Source of the DNA: a virus
IMG/VR virus record: IMGVR_UViG_3300034064_000898
Location: 1 to 33,576 of that record
Length of the DNA stretch: 33,576 nucleotides
Reading direction: 5' to 3' (one strand)
Made by a program: the position numbers and the translations under genes. This document shows positions 8,003 to 14,201 of the stretch, one piece after another. The number at the start of each line of letters is the position of its first letter. The first letter of the stretch is position 1. The notes below the pieces were generated by a model. The model was not told where the DNA came from, searched no databases, and worked only from the letters and a program-made list of their open reading frames with translations.

Positions 8003-8362
8003 ATGACACCCGATCAGCTTCAATCCGCCGTCCTCGCTCTGATCGCCGGGGCGCGGCTCAAGTCCGCCGGCGGGCTCACCGTCTCGGAGTTCGGCTCGCT
8101 GACCGTCGAGGTGATCCGCCTGGCGGTGGCCGGGCTCGACACGATCTCGACGCTCGACGGTGCCGCAAAAAAGTCGTGGGCGCTGTCGTGCGTCGGGACG
8201 CTGTTCGACGCGGTCGCCGATAGCTGCGTGCCGTTCGTCGCCCGGCCGATCTGGTGGGTGATCCGTCCGGCCGTTCGCACGCTTGTTCTGTCGGCCGCCG
8301 GCGGGGCGCTGGAGCAGATCCTCGCCCTGACCCGCGCCGCCGCCCCGGAGCCCGTCGCATGA
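8003..8362 (+). CDS. Small protein with hydrophobic helices, possible holin-like
   Basis: 119 residues, ATG 8003 one base after the previous stop. The C-terminal half (about 70-110: DSCVPFVARPIWWVIRPAVRT, then LVLSAAGGALEQILALT) is hydrophobic or amphipathic and could associate with the membrane. It begins a run of five tightly packed genes with membrane segments that ends at the terminator near 10,900. By position and character it could be holin-like, but no family was recognised and the hydrophobic stretch contains Arg residues. Confidence 0.45.
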   Translation: MTPDQLQSAVLALIAGARLKSAGGLTVSEFGSLTVEVIRLAVAGLDTISTLDGAAKKSWALSCVGTLFDAVADSCVPFVARPIWWVIRPAVRTLVLSAAGGALEQILALTRAAAPEPVA

Positions 8363-8592
8363 TCTGGGACGTGAATCAGTCCGAGCCGTGGACGGCCGCA
8401 AAGGTCTACGACGCCAACGGCGAGGAGATCACCTACGTCGTGTGGATGGACACCGACACCGGCGAGGTGGTGCAGCTCCGGCACGACGGGCAGTCGTTGG
8501 TCTTCTACCCCGACAGCCTGGACATCGTGAAGGACCGCAAGACCTACTCGGCACCGCTCCGCGTCGTGCCGATCACGGAGCCGACCGCATGA
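8359..8592 (+). CDS. Small hypothetical protein
   Basis: 77 residues, ATG 8359 in an ATGA overlap with the preceding stop. The sequence has a compact beta pattern (VWMDTDTGEVVQLRHDGQS, then LVFYPDSLDIVKDRKTY). It ends in an ATGA overlap with the next gene, so translation is coupled on both sides. Not recognised. No membrane segment, unlike its neighbours. Confidence 0.5.
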   Translation: MIWDVNQSEPWTAAKVYDANGEEITYVVWMDTDTGEVVQLRHDGQSLVFYPDSLDIVKDRKTYSAPLRVVPITEPTA

Positions 8593-9206
8593 CGACCGCC
8601 CTTGTCCTCGCCGCCGCCGCGGTGGCCTACCTTCTCTGGACCCGCCCAGCGGTCGCGCCCGCGCTGCCGCAACTGCCGCCACTCTCGCCCATCATCCCGC
8701 CCGGCATCATGCCGTTGGGGATGCCAGGGGCAGCGGCAGGAGGCGGCGGCCCGCACCCGCTCACGCTCCTGGCGATCCTCGCCGCCGGGGCCATGATTGC
8801 GTTCTCGATTCGAGAATCTGGAACGCCCGCCCCCGCCCCCGGCCCTGTGCCGGTGGTCGGGCTCGATCTCCGAGGCCGATTCGTGGGGCCGGATGCCGCC
8901 GCCGACGCCGCGACGACTGCCGCCCTGCTCGACGAGCTTGCCGGTCAGATCGAGTGGGACGGCTCGCAGGCCGAGCCGCGCCTTCGCACCGGGGCCGCGT
9001 TCGATGATCTCCGACGCGCCGCCCGCGAGCTGCGGACGCGGGGCGTCTCGCTCGGGGCTCGGCAGCCAGCCGTCCGGGATGCCATCAAAACCTTCCTCGA
9101 CTCCGAGGCCGGCACTGAGGGCGGGCCGGTCGATGCCGCCGCGCGGGCGAAGTGGGTGAAGGCGTACCGGGCAGTGTCGCAGGCCGCGGCGGAGGCGACA
9201 CGATGA
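8589..9206 (+). CDS. Two-pass membrane protein of the late region
   Basis: 205 residues from ATG 8589 (ATGA overlap). There is a hydrophobic helix at residues 3-17 and a second at 58-74 (LTLLAILAAGAMIAFSI), separated by a Pro-rich linker (20-56). A soluble Ala/Arg/Asp-rich helical domain follows from about 85 to 205. It overlaps the start of the anchored papain-like peptidase by four bases, so the two are probably made together. The topology would suit an envelope-associated lysis accessory or a structural membrane protein. No family recognised. Confidence 0.5.
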   Translation: MTTALVLAAAAVAYLLWTRPAVAPALPQLPPLSPIIPPGIMPLGMPGAAAGGGGPHPLTLLAILAAGAMIAFSIRESGTPAPAPGPVPVVGLDLRGRFVGPDAAADAATTAALLDELAGQIEWDGSQAEPRLRTGAAFDDLRRAARELRTRGVSLGARQPAVRDAIKTFLDSEAGTEGGPVDAAARAKWVKAYRAVSQAAAEATR

Positions 9207-10327
9207 CCGCCCGTCAACGCACAGTCTGGACATGGTCGGCCGTCGGCTTCGTGATCTTCGCCGCCATCGTCGGCGCGCTCGTCGAGCGGGCCACGCACCG
9301 GATCGCCGCCGGCGTGGAAAGCCGGTTCGGCTACACGCCGAATCCGGAAGGCGTCCGCGAGTTCCTTGCCGAACTGGATCAGCCTGAGTTCAAGGGCGCG
9401 GCTCCTGACGTGTTGCGAAACGCCAAAAACCGCGACACGTTCCTCTACCGCCACGCAGACCGAGCACACCGCGCCGTCTACGGGCGGCCGTTTGAGGTGT
9501 GGAATCAAGGCAACCACGGCTCCTGCGTTTCGTTCGGGTGGGCTATGGGATCGTTTGTCGGGCAGGCCGTGGACTGGACCGAGGGCGAGTTGCCCGATCC
9601 TCCGAAGCTCGTCGCCACCGAGCCGATCTACGGCGGCAGCCGGACGGCCGGCAGGCTCCCGCCCATCACGTTCGCCGGCTACTCCGATGGCTCCTACGGG
9701 GCCGCTGCGGCCCGCTGGGTGGTCGGCACGAAGGCCGGCGTCGGCGGCATCCTCTACCGTCAGAAGTACGGCAGCGTCGATCTCACGACGTACGACATCC
9801 AGACATCCCGCGAGTGGGGAGCGAACGGCGTCCCCGCCGCCCTCGCCAAGCAGGCCACGGAACACACCGCCCAGGGCGTTGCCCTCTGCGACTCGTGGGA
9901 TTCACTCGCGGCCGCCATTGAGAACGGCATGCCGGTGCCGATCTGCTCCAACGTCGGCTTTGCCACGACCAACGTCAGGGACGCCGACGGATTCCTTCCT
10001 CGAGGTGGAAACTGGTCCCACTGCATGGTCGTGATCGGCATCCGCTACAAGGCCAACGGCAGCCCGCGAGACGGTGCCCTCATCTGCAATTCTTGGGGCC
10101 AGTCGTGGGTGCGTGGAGGCCGTTTTCCAGACGACATGCCGGAGGGCTGCTTCTGGGCTGACCGCAAGGACATCGAAGCCATCCTCGCCCAGGGCGATTC
10201 GTTCGTCATCGCCGGCGTCAACGGCTGGAAGGCCCGCGACCTCGACAACGGCGCTTGGCTCGAGCCCGCCGCCGCCCGCCCGCAACCCGCCCGCGTGATC
10301 GCTGACACGTTCTCCCTCGCCCCGTGA
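9203..10327 (+). CDS. Membrane-anchored papain-family (C1-like) cysteine peptidase
   Basis: 374 residues from ATG 9203 (ATGA overlap). A hydrophobic segment at about 9-25 (WTWSAVGFVIFAAIVGALV) with basic residues before it acts as an N-terminal anchor. The rest is a C1-like peptidase. Q102 and C108 lie in QGNHGSCVSFGWA with the papain Q-to-C spacing of six, H273 in NWSHCMVVIGIRY and N296 in CNSWGQSW. The Cys/His/Asn triad and oxyanion Gln are therefore all visible. No propeptide of the usual eukaryotic type is recognised, although residues 40-100 could serve. It sits in a cluster of small membrane proteins just before the late terminator, where lysis genes usually lie. Proteolysis of envelope or adsorption-related proteins is inferred. 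Confidence 0.8.
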   Translation: MTARQRTVWTWSAVGFVIFAAIVGALVERATHRIAAGVESRFGYTPNPEGVREFLAELDQPEFKGAAPDVLRNAKNRDTFLYRHADRAHRAVYGRPFEVWNQGNHGSCVSFGWAMGSFVGQAVDWTEGELPDPPKLVATEPIYGGSRTAGRLPPITFAGYSDGSYGAAAARWVVGTKAGVGGILYRQKYGSVDLTTYDIQTSREWGANGVPAALAKQATEHTAQGVALCDSWDSLAAAIENGMPVPICSNVGFATTNVRDADGFLPRGGNWSHCMVVIGIRYKANGSPRDGALICNSWGQSWVRGGRFPDDMPEGCFWADRKDIEAILAQGDSFVIAGVNGWKARDLDNGAWLEPAAARPQPARVIADTFSLAP

Positions 10328-10334
10328 GGCCGCC

Positions 10335-10607
10335 ATGCTGATCGACCGCCGCACCGTCGCCGTTGTCCTCGTCTGCCTTGCCGTCGGCTGGTGGCTCGGC
10401 TCCTCGCCGTCGAGCCCCATCAACCCGACGCCGCAGCGGCCGGTGTTGCAGGCCGTCGGCCGGCTGGCCCGGATCGCGGCCCGGCTCGGGCTGTGGATGG
10501 CGATGGCCGCCGAGCCGCCGCCGCAGGCCGACGGCCGGCAGCTTGTCCACTCGCCGGCGGTGGATGCCGAGGGGCATCGAGTGGTCGATCATGGGGAGGG
10601 CTGGTGA
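10335..10607 (+). CDS. Small membrane protein of the late region
   Basis: 90 residues, ATG 10335. It has one N-terminal membrane helix (about 7-22: TVAVVLVCLAVGWWLG) followed by a Pro/Ser break and an Arg/Ala-rich amphipathic helix (about 40-58). The stop overlaps the next start (TGATG). The form, a short N-anchored protein, would suit a spanin- or holin-type lysis accessory, but no family was recognised. Confidence 0.45.
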   Translation: MLIDRRTVAVVLVCLAVGWWLGSSPSSPINPTPQRPVLQAVGRLARIAARLGLWMAMAAEPPPQADGRQLVHSPAVDAEGHRVVDHGEGW

Positions 10608-10888
10608 TGACGTTGTACCGCTCGATCCTCGCCTTCCTCGCCAGCCTCTCCGCCGACCCGCAGGAGATCGACCGCGAACCTCCACGCGCCGCCGCGGCCG
10701 TCGCCGCGGCTTACGCCTCCCTCGCCCCGGAGGCGGCACCGACGCCGACGCCGGCACCGGCTCCGGGGAAGTGTGGGTGCGGGGGGAAGTGTGCCGCAGG
10801 CGTCTACAGGCCCGACGGCCGGATCGAGATGAAGTGCGAGAGCACGTGCCCGTGCGGGTGCCGCAAAAGCTCCGCCCCCGGCCGCTGA
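10607..10888 (+). CDS. Small Cys-rich protein at end of late operon
   Basis: 93 residues from ATG 10607, the overlap start. The N-terminus is weakly hydrophobic (LYRSILAFLASLSA). A Pro/Thr/Ala linker (about 42-53) is followed by two Cys clusters (GKCGCGGKC and CESTCPCGCR) that look like a small metal-binding or disulphide knot. It is the last gene of the rightward late operon, and its final codons form the left arm of the terminator stem. Not recognised. Confidence 0.45.
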   Translation: MTLYRSILAFLASLSADPQEIDREPPRAAAAVAAAYASLAPEAAPTPTPAPAPGKCGCGGKCAAGVYRPDGRIEMKCESTCPCGCRKSSAPGR

Positions 10889-10930
10889 CCGCCAATGCCC
10901 GCGGGCTGGCGTCGCGCCGGGGGCGGGGTC
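10872..10930. terminator. Bidirectional terminator between converging operons
   Basis: Perfect 11-bp inverted repeat: CCGCCCCCGGC at 10872-10882 and GCCGGGGGCGG at 10916-10926, with a 33-nt interior that can form additional G/C pairing. Rightward the stem is followed by GGTCTTT. Leftward it is followed by AGCTTTT. It lies exactly between the last rightward late gene (stop at 10888) and the last leftward gene (stop at 10932), so it can end both transcripts. Confidence 0.65.
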
Positions 10931-10931
10931 T

Positions 10932-11165
10932 TTAACCGGCGTTGTAACTTTCCAAGATCACACCGCGTTGAACGTCCGGAGCTGCCACGCCGATCAGCGT
11001 CGCAGCGATGTTTTCCGGCGTTGTCCAGCCGCTGCAAGGAGCCGTCGTGTCGCGGCTTTCGGGGCGGATCGTGATGGCATCGGCCTCGGATTCAGCCGCC
11101 ACCACCAAAGCGTCGAAGCTCTCGTAGCACCAGTCGTCGTTTCGCGTCAGCAGATACAGGTTCAT
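10932..11165 (-). CDS. Small hypothetical phage protein
   Basis: 77 residues. The start at 11165 makes an ATGA overlap with the upstream leftward gene. It begins MNLYLLTRNDDWCYESFDALVVAAESEADA, the rhythm of a small compact alpha/beta protein, and a later ENIAATLIGVAAP stretch looks structured. I recognise this as resembling small phage proteins found near integrase or early genes, without known function. It is the last gene of the leftward operon. Confidence 0.55.
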   Translation of the reverse strand: MNLYLLTRNDDWCYESFDALVVAAESEADAITIRPESRDTTAPCSGWTTPENIAATLIGVAAPDVQRGVILESYNAG

Positions 11166-11371
11166 GCGTCCCTCGCCTTCCTCGGTCGCCCCATGCCTGG
11201 CGTTGCCACGATCTTGGCGACATCCCGCCGGTGGACGAACACGGTGCCGTCGATCTCAATGCTCGGGACAGTGCCGTCCTTTACCATCCGGTAGGCCAGG
11301 GCTCGGCTCACGCCGGCGAGCGTGGCCGCGGTGGACGGCCGGACGTAGTCGTCGGTGTTGATGCGGGTCAT
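11162..11371 (-). CDS. Excisionase-like helix-turn-helix protein
   Basis: 69 residues. ATG 11371 is preferred to 11383 because it forms the same ATGA overlap used throughout this operon. Residues about 9-55 match the short MerR/excisionase type (HTH_17-like): V.PSTAATLAGVSRALAYRMVKDGTVPSIEIDGTVFVHRRDV. This comprises a helix-turn-helix followed by a wing in which the last strand precedes an HRRDV motif. The C-terminus is basic (GRPRKAR), AT-hook-like. It would act as a recombination directionality factor or small regulator. It lies in the same leftward gene set as the integrase. Confidence 0.7.
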   Translation of the reverse strand: MTRINTDDYVRPSTAATLAGVSRALAYRMVKDGTVPSIEIDGTVFVHRRDVAKIVATPGMGRPRKARDA

Positions 11372-11688
11372 AGGCTTGCGCACACCTTTGCCTTTCCGCC
11401 GTTCCGTTTCCGGTCAGCAACGCCCTGCGCGAAACCTTCACGGACGGCCTTGCTGACGATCTTCCGGAGTTCCGTGATCGTGTGATCGTCGTGCTCGGCG
11501 ACGATTGAACGAATGACGGAATCCAACGGCAGGTAAACCCATGCCGGACTCTCGCCGTCAGCCACCTCCACCATTGAATCCGTGGCGGCTGTCACGCATG
11601 GAACGCCGCCTCGGAACGTCGTCATCAACATCAGGTTGTCGTGCTCACGCGACACTGAGCGAAGCATCCTGTCTCGTCTCTTTGCCAT
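11368..11688 (-). CDS. Hypothetical leftward-operon protein
   Basis: 106 residues from ATG 11688, chosen because AAGGA lies at normal distance. An ATG two codons upstream (11694) abuts the Shine-Dalgarno sequence. The N-terminus is basic (MAKRRDRMLRSVSREHDN). The middle has VPCVTAATDSMVEVADGES, and the C-terminal half is a charged helical region (ITELRKIVSKAVREGF) ending in a basic KRNGGKAK tail. Nothing identifies a family. The basic ends make nucleic-acid binding possible. Confidence 0.5.
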   Translation of the reverse strand: MAKRRDRMLRSVSREHDNLMLMTTFRGGVPCVTAATDSMVEVADGESPAWVYLPLDSVIRSIVAEHDDHTITELRKIVSKAVREGFAQGVADRKRNGGKAKVCASL

Positions 11689-11709
11689 CGTCATTTCCTT
11701 GGGGTGGTG

Positions 11710-11736
11710 ACCCGCCCGGCGAAGCGCCGGGCGGGT
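11710..11736. other. Strong GC-rich hairpin in the leftward operon
   Basis: Perfect 12-bp stem (ACCCGCCCGGCG / CGCCGGGCGGGT) around a 3-nt loop (AAG). It lies in the gap between the leftward genes 11751-11987 and 11368-11688, about 20 bases before the ribosome binding site of the latter. There is no T-run after it on either strand, so it is probably not a classical terminator. It could act as an attenuator, an RNA-processing/stability hairpin or an operator. Confidence 0.55.
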
Positions 11737-11750
11737 GGGGCTGGTCAGAG

Positions 11751-11987
11751 TCAATCTAGCTTCGACTCGACTTCTTTCATGCACTTCTTGATGTAGCGGA
11801 TGCCGTGGCTTGTCAGCCCGCAGGCGTGGCGACGGACACGCTGCATTCCGTACGCTTCCCAAACCAGCCAGACTACGTCTCGGTTGTGGTCGTTGGTTCC
11901 GATCTCGACCCGAGCCCGATAAATATCAAGCGTTCCGGCGAAGGCTTGGAGCTTGGCGATCAGGTCGGCTTGCTTAGTGGCGTTCAT
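11751..11987 (-). CDS. Hypothetical protein, first gene after the leftward promoter
   Basis: 78 residues from ATG 11987 with CCAAGGAACG upstream, nearly the same leader as that of the next leftward gene. It is a helical, basic protein (ATKQADLIAKLQAFAGTLD, then RVRRHACGLTSHGIRYIKKC). A promoter about 40 bases upstream (12026-12053) gives it and the three following genes their own transcript, independent of the integrase. No family recognised. The Arg/His/Lys-rich middle could bind nucleic acid. Confidence 0.55.
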   Translation of the reverse strand: MNATKQADLIAKLQAFAGTLDIYRARVEIGTNDHNRDVVWLVWEAYGMQRVRRHACGLTSHGIRYIKKCMKEVESKLD

Positions 11988-12025
11988 CGTTTCGTTCCTT
12001 GGTGGTGTCGTTCTCGTCTGGTGTC

Positions 12026-12053
12026 AGTATAGACAGTCGTCCATTGTGGTCAA
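12026..12053 (-). promoter_or_regulatory. Sigma70-like leftward promoter
   Basis: On the minus strand TTGACC (12053-12048) is followed after 16 nt by TATACT (12031-12026), five of six matches to each consensus. Transcription would start near 12018, about 30 nt before the start codon at 11987. This is the best promoter-like sequence in the leftward region. It lies downstream of the integrase, so it would express the four small genes without it. Confidence 0.65.
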
Positions 12054-12074
12054 GTGGGGTGAGGAAAGATTTTT

Positions 12075-12118
12075 CCGGAGGCGGTTTTCCGCGGGGAAAC
12101 GTGCTATTCCGCCTCCGG
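12075..12118. repeat. Nested inverted repeat at the 3' end of the integrase gene
   Basis: Perfect 10-bp arms CCGGAGGCGG (12075-12084) and CCGCCTCCGG (12109-12118) enclose a second smaller hairpin (GTTTTCC ... GGGAAAC). The right arm lies in the last codons of the integrase gene and the whole structure spans its stop. It could be a leftward terminator, although the bases after the stem on the minus strand are A-rich, not T-rich. It could also be an integrase-associated DNA site (attP arm or core region). Confidence 0.5.
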
Positions 12119-13009
12119 CACGAACTCGGCCTCCTCGCCGAGATCGAGGGCGGGGAGGTAGTCGAGGGCCGACCGCGTCTGCGTGATCGCCGGGGCGAGG
12201 TAGTGCGTCCGCGTCATTTCCGTGCTGTGGTGCCCAAGGTGAGCCGTCGCGTCGCCGCCCCCGGCGTGGACGTACGACGCCGAGGACTTGCGGACGGCGT
12301 GGAACGGAAGGTAGGCCACGCCGGCAGTCCGGCAGAGGACTCGTAACGACGGGTAGATGCTCGTGGGATTACGGTCCCACGGCCAGACGAGATCGTCGGG
12401 GCCGCCGCGATGCTCCTCGAGCTGCCGGCACAGATCGGCCGGCAAGGCGTGGGAGATGTCAGCCCGCCGGCCCTTGCGGGTGTCGGCCTCAAACAGCACG
12501 CGACCGGCGACGAGATCGACGTTCCGCCAGCGGAGCTGCATTAACTCGCCGATGCGGGCACCGCAGCACCACTGCGCGTACAAGATCGACGACCACCACC
12601 AGGCCGACGGCAGGCCGCCGGTCCGGCCGCGGCGCTTGCGAGCCTGCACGATCAGCCGGGCGATGTCCTGCGACGTGTACGCCCGCGGCGTCCGTGCGAC
12701 CTTCGGGCGACGCTTCAGTCTCGGCATCTTGCCGACGGTCAAATCCTCTTCGCGCATCCAACGCCAGAGGGCGAGGATCTGCGACCGATCCTTGCTTACG
12801 CTGTCGGGCGAGATCGGCTTGCCGGCTCGAGTGTTGGTGGCCCGCCACCGAAGGAACTCGGCAACACGCATGCTGGTCAGATCGTCGGCCGTCGGCTCGT
12901 GGCCGAGGTGCTCGGCAAACTTTGCGATCGAGTGCCGGTAGAGCACCTCTGACCGCGCCGACAAATCCTGGATCACCACGTACCGGCTCAGTGCTTCTGT
13001 GAGTTTCAT
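12104..13009 (-). CDS. int: Tyrosine recombinase / phage integrase
   Basis: 301 residues, normal length for the family. Residues 1-90 form the SAM-like core-binding domain (including LYRHSIAKFAEHLG and RSQILALWRWM). The catalytic domain from about 108 carries all active-site residues: R152 (GARIGELMQLRW), K179 (DTRKGRRA), H237 and R240 (HAVRKSS), H260 (AHLGHHS) and nucleophile Y270 (RTHYL). It would integrate and excise the phage genome at attP/attB through a Holliday intermediate. ATG 13009 is preceded by a GGAG-type ribosome binding site. It diverges from the HTH gene at 13225 and is separated from it by 215 bp containing an inverted repeat. Four small leftward genes follow, including an excisionase-like one. 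It lies in the middle of the phage map, not at an end. Confidence 0.93.
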   Translation of the reverse strand: MKLTEALSRYVVIQDLSARSEVLYRHSIAKFAEHLGHEPTADDLTSMRVAEFLRWRATNTRAGKPISPDSVSKDRSQILALWRWMREEDLTVGKMPRLKRRPKVARTPRAYTSQDIARLIVQARKRRGRTGGLPSAWWWSSILYAQWCCGARIGELMQLRWRNVDLVAGRVLFEADTRKGRRADISHALPADLCRQLEEHRGGPDDLVWPWDRNPTSIYPSLRVLCRTAGVAYLPFHAVRKSSASYVHAGGGDATAHLGHHSTEMTRTHYLAPAITQTRSALDYLPALDLGEEAEFVPEAE

Positions 13010-13103
13010 TGCAAGGCTCTCCGCTAAACGGCCTCGCCTCCATGCGAATCGGTCGATACGCTTGCGCGTGTCGCCGTGTCCTATGCCGACCGGAGGTTCC
13101 TTC

Positions 13104-13148
13104 GGATTGTACTGGACGCATGGTCAGTAGTAGACGGATGTACAATCC
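13104..13148. repeat. Inverted repeat in the integrase/regulator divergent region
   Basis: Perfect 9-bp arms GGATTGTAC (13104-13112) and GTACAATCC (13140-13148), 27 bp apart, lie between the divergent starts of the integrase (13009) and the HTH gene (13225). The spacing of about 36 bp centre to centre (between three and four helical turns) suits a pair of half-sites bound by a dimer or a looped complex. A divergent operator, or integrase/excisionase arm sites in attP, are both possible. No strong promoter is seen in the 215-bp gap. Confidence 0.5.
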
Positions 13149-13224
13149 CGCCCTCTCCGTTGGACTATTGGTCGGCAGTGAACAGTACGCAGACGGCGGA
13201 TCGTCTGCACGGCGGAGGTGCGGC

Positions 13225-13488
13225 GTGGCGAAGGTGTCTCCCTCGGTCAGCGACTTGGTGCCCGTGTCGCAAGCGGCCGACATCGTCGGCGTTCATCCCC
13301 GCACGATTCTGAAGCGGATCGAGGAAGGGAAGCTCGTCGCTCAGCGGATGGGAGCCAGGACGCTCATGGTTCTGCGGTCCTCCGCCGAGGAGTACGCATC
13401 GACCGTCAGCAATCGGTCGAAACGCAAGCGAGCCGAGGCAGCCTCCGCTGCCACAAAGAAGCAGCAGCGGCCTACAAAAGGCCGGTAA
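13225..13488 (+). CDS. Helix-turn-helix DNA-binding protein
   Basis: 87 residues from GTG 13225, preceded by GGCGGAGG at normal spacing. The frame continues upstream to 13009 but that part reads poorly. Residues about 11-58 form an excisionase/MerR-type HTH with a wing: LVPVSQAADIVGVHPRTILK, then RIEEGKLVAQRMGARTLMVLR. The C-terminus is highly basic (SKRKRAEAASAATKKQQR), useful for DNA binding. It diverges from the integrase and is followed by its own terminator. It could be the recombination directionality factor, or the regulator of the promoter and duplicated operator just downstream. The sequence does not decide between these. Confidence 0.65.
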   Translation: MAKVSPSVSDLVPVSQAADIVGVHPRTILKRIEEGKLVAQRMGARTLMVLRSSAEEYASTVSNRSKRKRAEAASAATKKQQRPTKGR

Positions 13489-13489
13489 T

Positions 13490-13515
13490 TCGGCGTTTTT
13501 CTCGACGCCGATTTT
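13490..13515 (+). terminator. Rho-independent terminator after HTH gene
   Basis: TCGGCGT (13490-13496) pairs with ACGCCGA (13505-13511) around an 8-nt loop, followed by TTTT. It starts immediately after the stop of the HTH gene at 13488 and just before the next promoter, insulating the two units. Confidence 0.65.
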
Positions 13516-13521
13516 GTGCTG

Positions 13522-13551
13522 TTGACAAGGGCGGATAGCGGCCCTTATCCT
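13522..13551 (+). promoter_or_regulatory. Sigma70-like promoter overlapped by a palindrome
   Basis: Consensus TTGACA at 13522-13527 and TATCCT at 13546-13551 with an 18-bp spacer (or TTATCC with 17 bp). The whole spacer is occupied by the first copy of a 22-bp operator-like repeat, so a bound regulator would block RNA polymerase. The start would be near 13558, giving a leader of about 180 nt before the ATG at 13740 that includes the second repeat copy. It should drive 13740-14504 and, by coupling, the methyltransferase cassette. Confidence 0.65.
13526..13547 (+). repeat. Operator-like repeat, copy 1
   Basis: 22-bp sequence identical to 13601-13622. Its core AAGGGC-N8-GCCCTT is a dyad with 6-bp arms, and two further flanking positions pair after a single mismatch. 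It lies between the -35 and -10 elements of the promoter at 13522-13551, the classical repressor position. Confidence 0.65.
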
Positions 13552-13600
13552 CCCGCCACGCTTGAGGATTGAAATGTCCGCAGGCGTTTCGGTCTACCAG

Positions 13601-13622
13601 CAAGGGCGGATAGCGGCCCTTA
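13601..13622 (+). repeat. Operator-like repeat, copy 2
   Basis: Exact second copy of the 22-bp dyad at 13526-13547, 75 bp downstream (centre to centre). Here the dyad extends outward by CCAG/CTGG after one mismatch, making the longer palindrome. It lies in the probable 5' leader, so repression by looping or a roadblock between two sites is plausible. The distance is close to seven helical turns. Confidence 0.65.
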
Positions 13623-13739
13623 CTGGACACTCTGGCAAGGATGCCGATTTCCCCCGTGGTTTGGTGGGGGTGACCCGTTCTCGATCGTGAGTAGGATCGA
13701 AGCATCTAAGTGAACGGGTGTACAGCGTTAGGGGATTCA

Positions 13740-14201
13740 ATGGAAACGCAAGGCGGGAACGGGAGGCTCGATCAAGACCTCGTGGACATCTGCTTCGGCA
13801 TCGGTCTGAGCGTGAAAACGACGGCATGGGTGGTGCGGGATTCGGTGGATCGGGTGTGGCACGAGTGGTCGGTTCGCACCGGCCTGCCGACGCCACACGA
13901 CCCGATCAGCAGCGTGATTCAGCAGCGGGCGAAGGAAGTGCAAGCCGGCTGGACGGACGAACAACGGCAGCTCGCTCAGTTTGGCTGCACGGCCAGGCCC
14001 AGCAGCAAGACAGTCGAGTACCGGCAGCGTCAGAGACAGGAAGTCCATCAGCGGTGGAAGGCCACCAAAAAGGCGAAGGAACAGGAATGCCGCTCCGGCT
14101 TGATCGAAGAGAAGGCCAGTCAATCACCGTCCCCGGTGATCGTCCATCAGATGACGTTGTGGTCGTTGTCCACAGCATCAGAGGCGACCGCGTGCGGCTA
14201 G
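13740..14201 (+). CDS. Hypothetical phage protein upstream of csrA
   Basis: 153 residues from ATG 13740 behind AGGGG. An upstream in-frame ATG at 13710 lacks a ribosome binding site. Residues 1-50 look globular (DLVDICFGIGLSVKTTAWVV). Residues 55-120 are strongly charged and helical (IQQRAKEVQAGWTDEQRQ, then EYRQRQRQEVHQRWKATKK), suggesting nucleic-acid binding or a coiled coil. The last 38 residues are read from DNA that also encodes the csrA-like gene in the +1 frame and look unstructured, so the overlap of 115 bp is unusual. First gene of the operon driven from 13522. Not recognised. Confidence 0.5.
   Translation: METQGGNGRLDQDLVDICFGIGLSVKTTAWVVRDSVDRVWHEWSVRTGLPTPHDPISSVIQQRAKEVQAGWTDEQRQLAQFGCTARPSSKTVEYRQRQRQEVHQRWKATKKAKEQECRSGLIEEKASQSPSPVIVHQMTLWSLSTASEATACG

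Noticed and set aside
12489-13283. Second minus-strand frame over the integrase region
   Set aside because: It is an alternative-frame shadow. The integrase frame has all catalytic residues.
13526-13622. CRISPR array from the two 22-bp repeats
   Set aside because: There are only two copies, they are dyad-symmetric and one overlaps a promoter, so operators are the better explanation. No Cas gene is present.
13472-13705. Minus-strand frame with repeated KGRYPPL
   Set aside because: The repeated peptide is simply the translation of the two operator repeats. There is no start signal.
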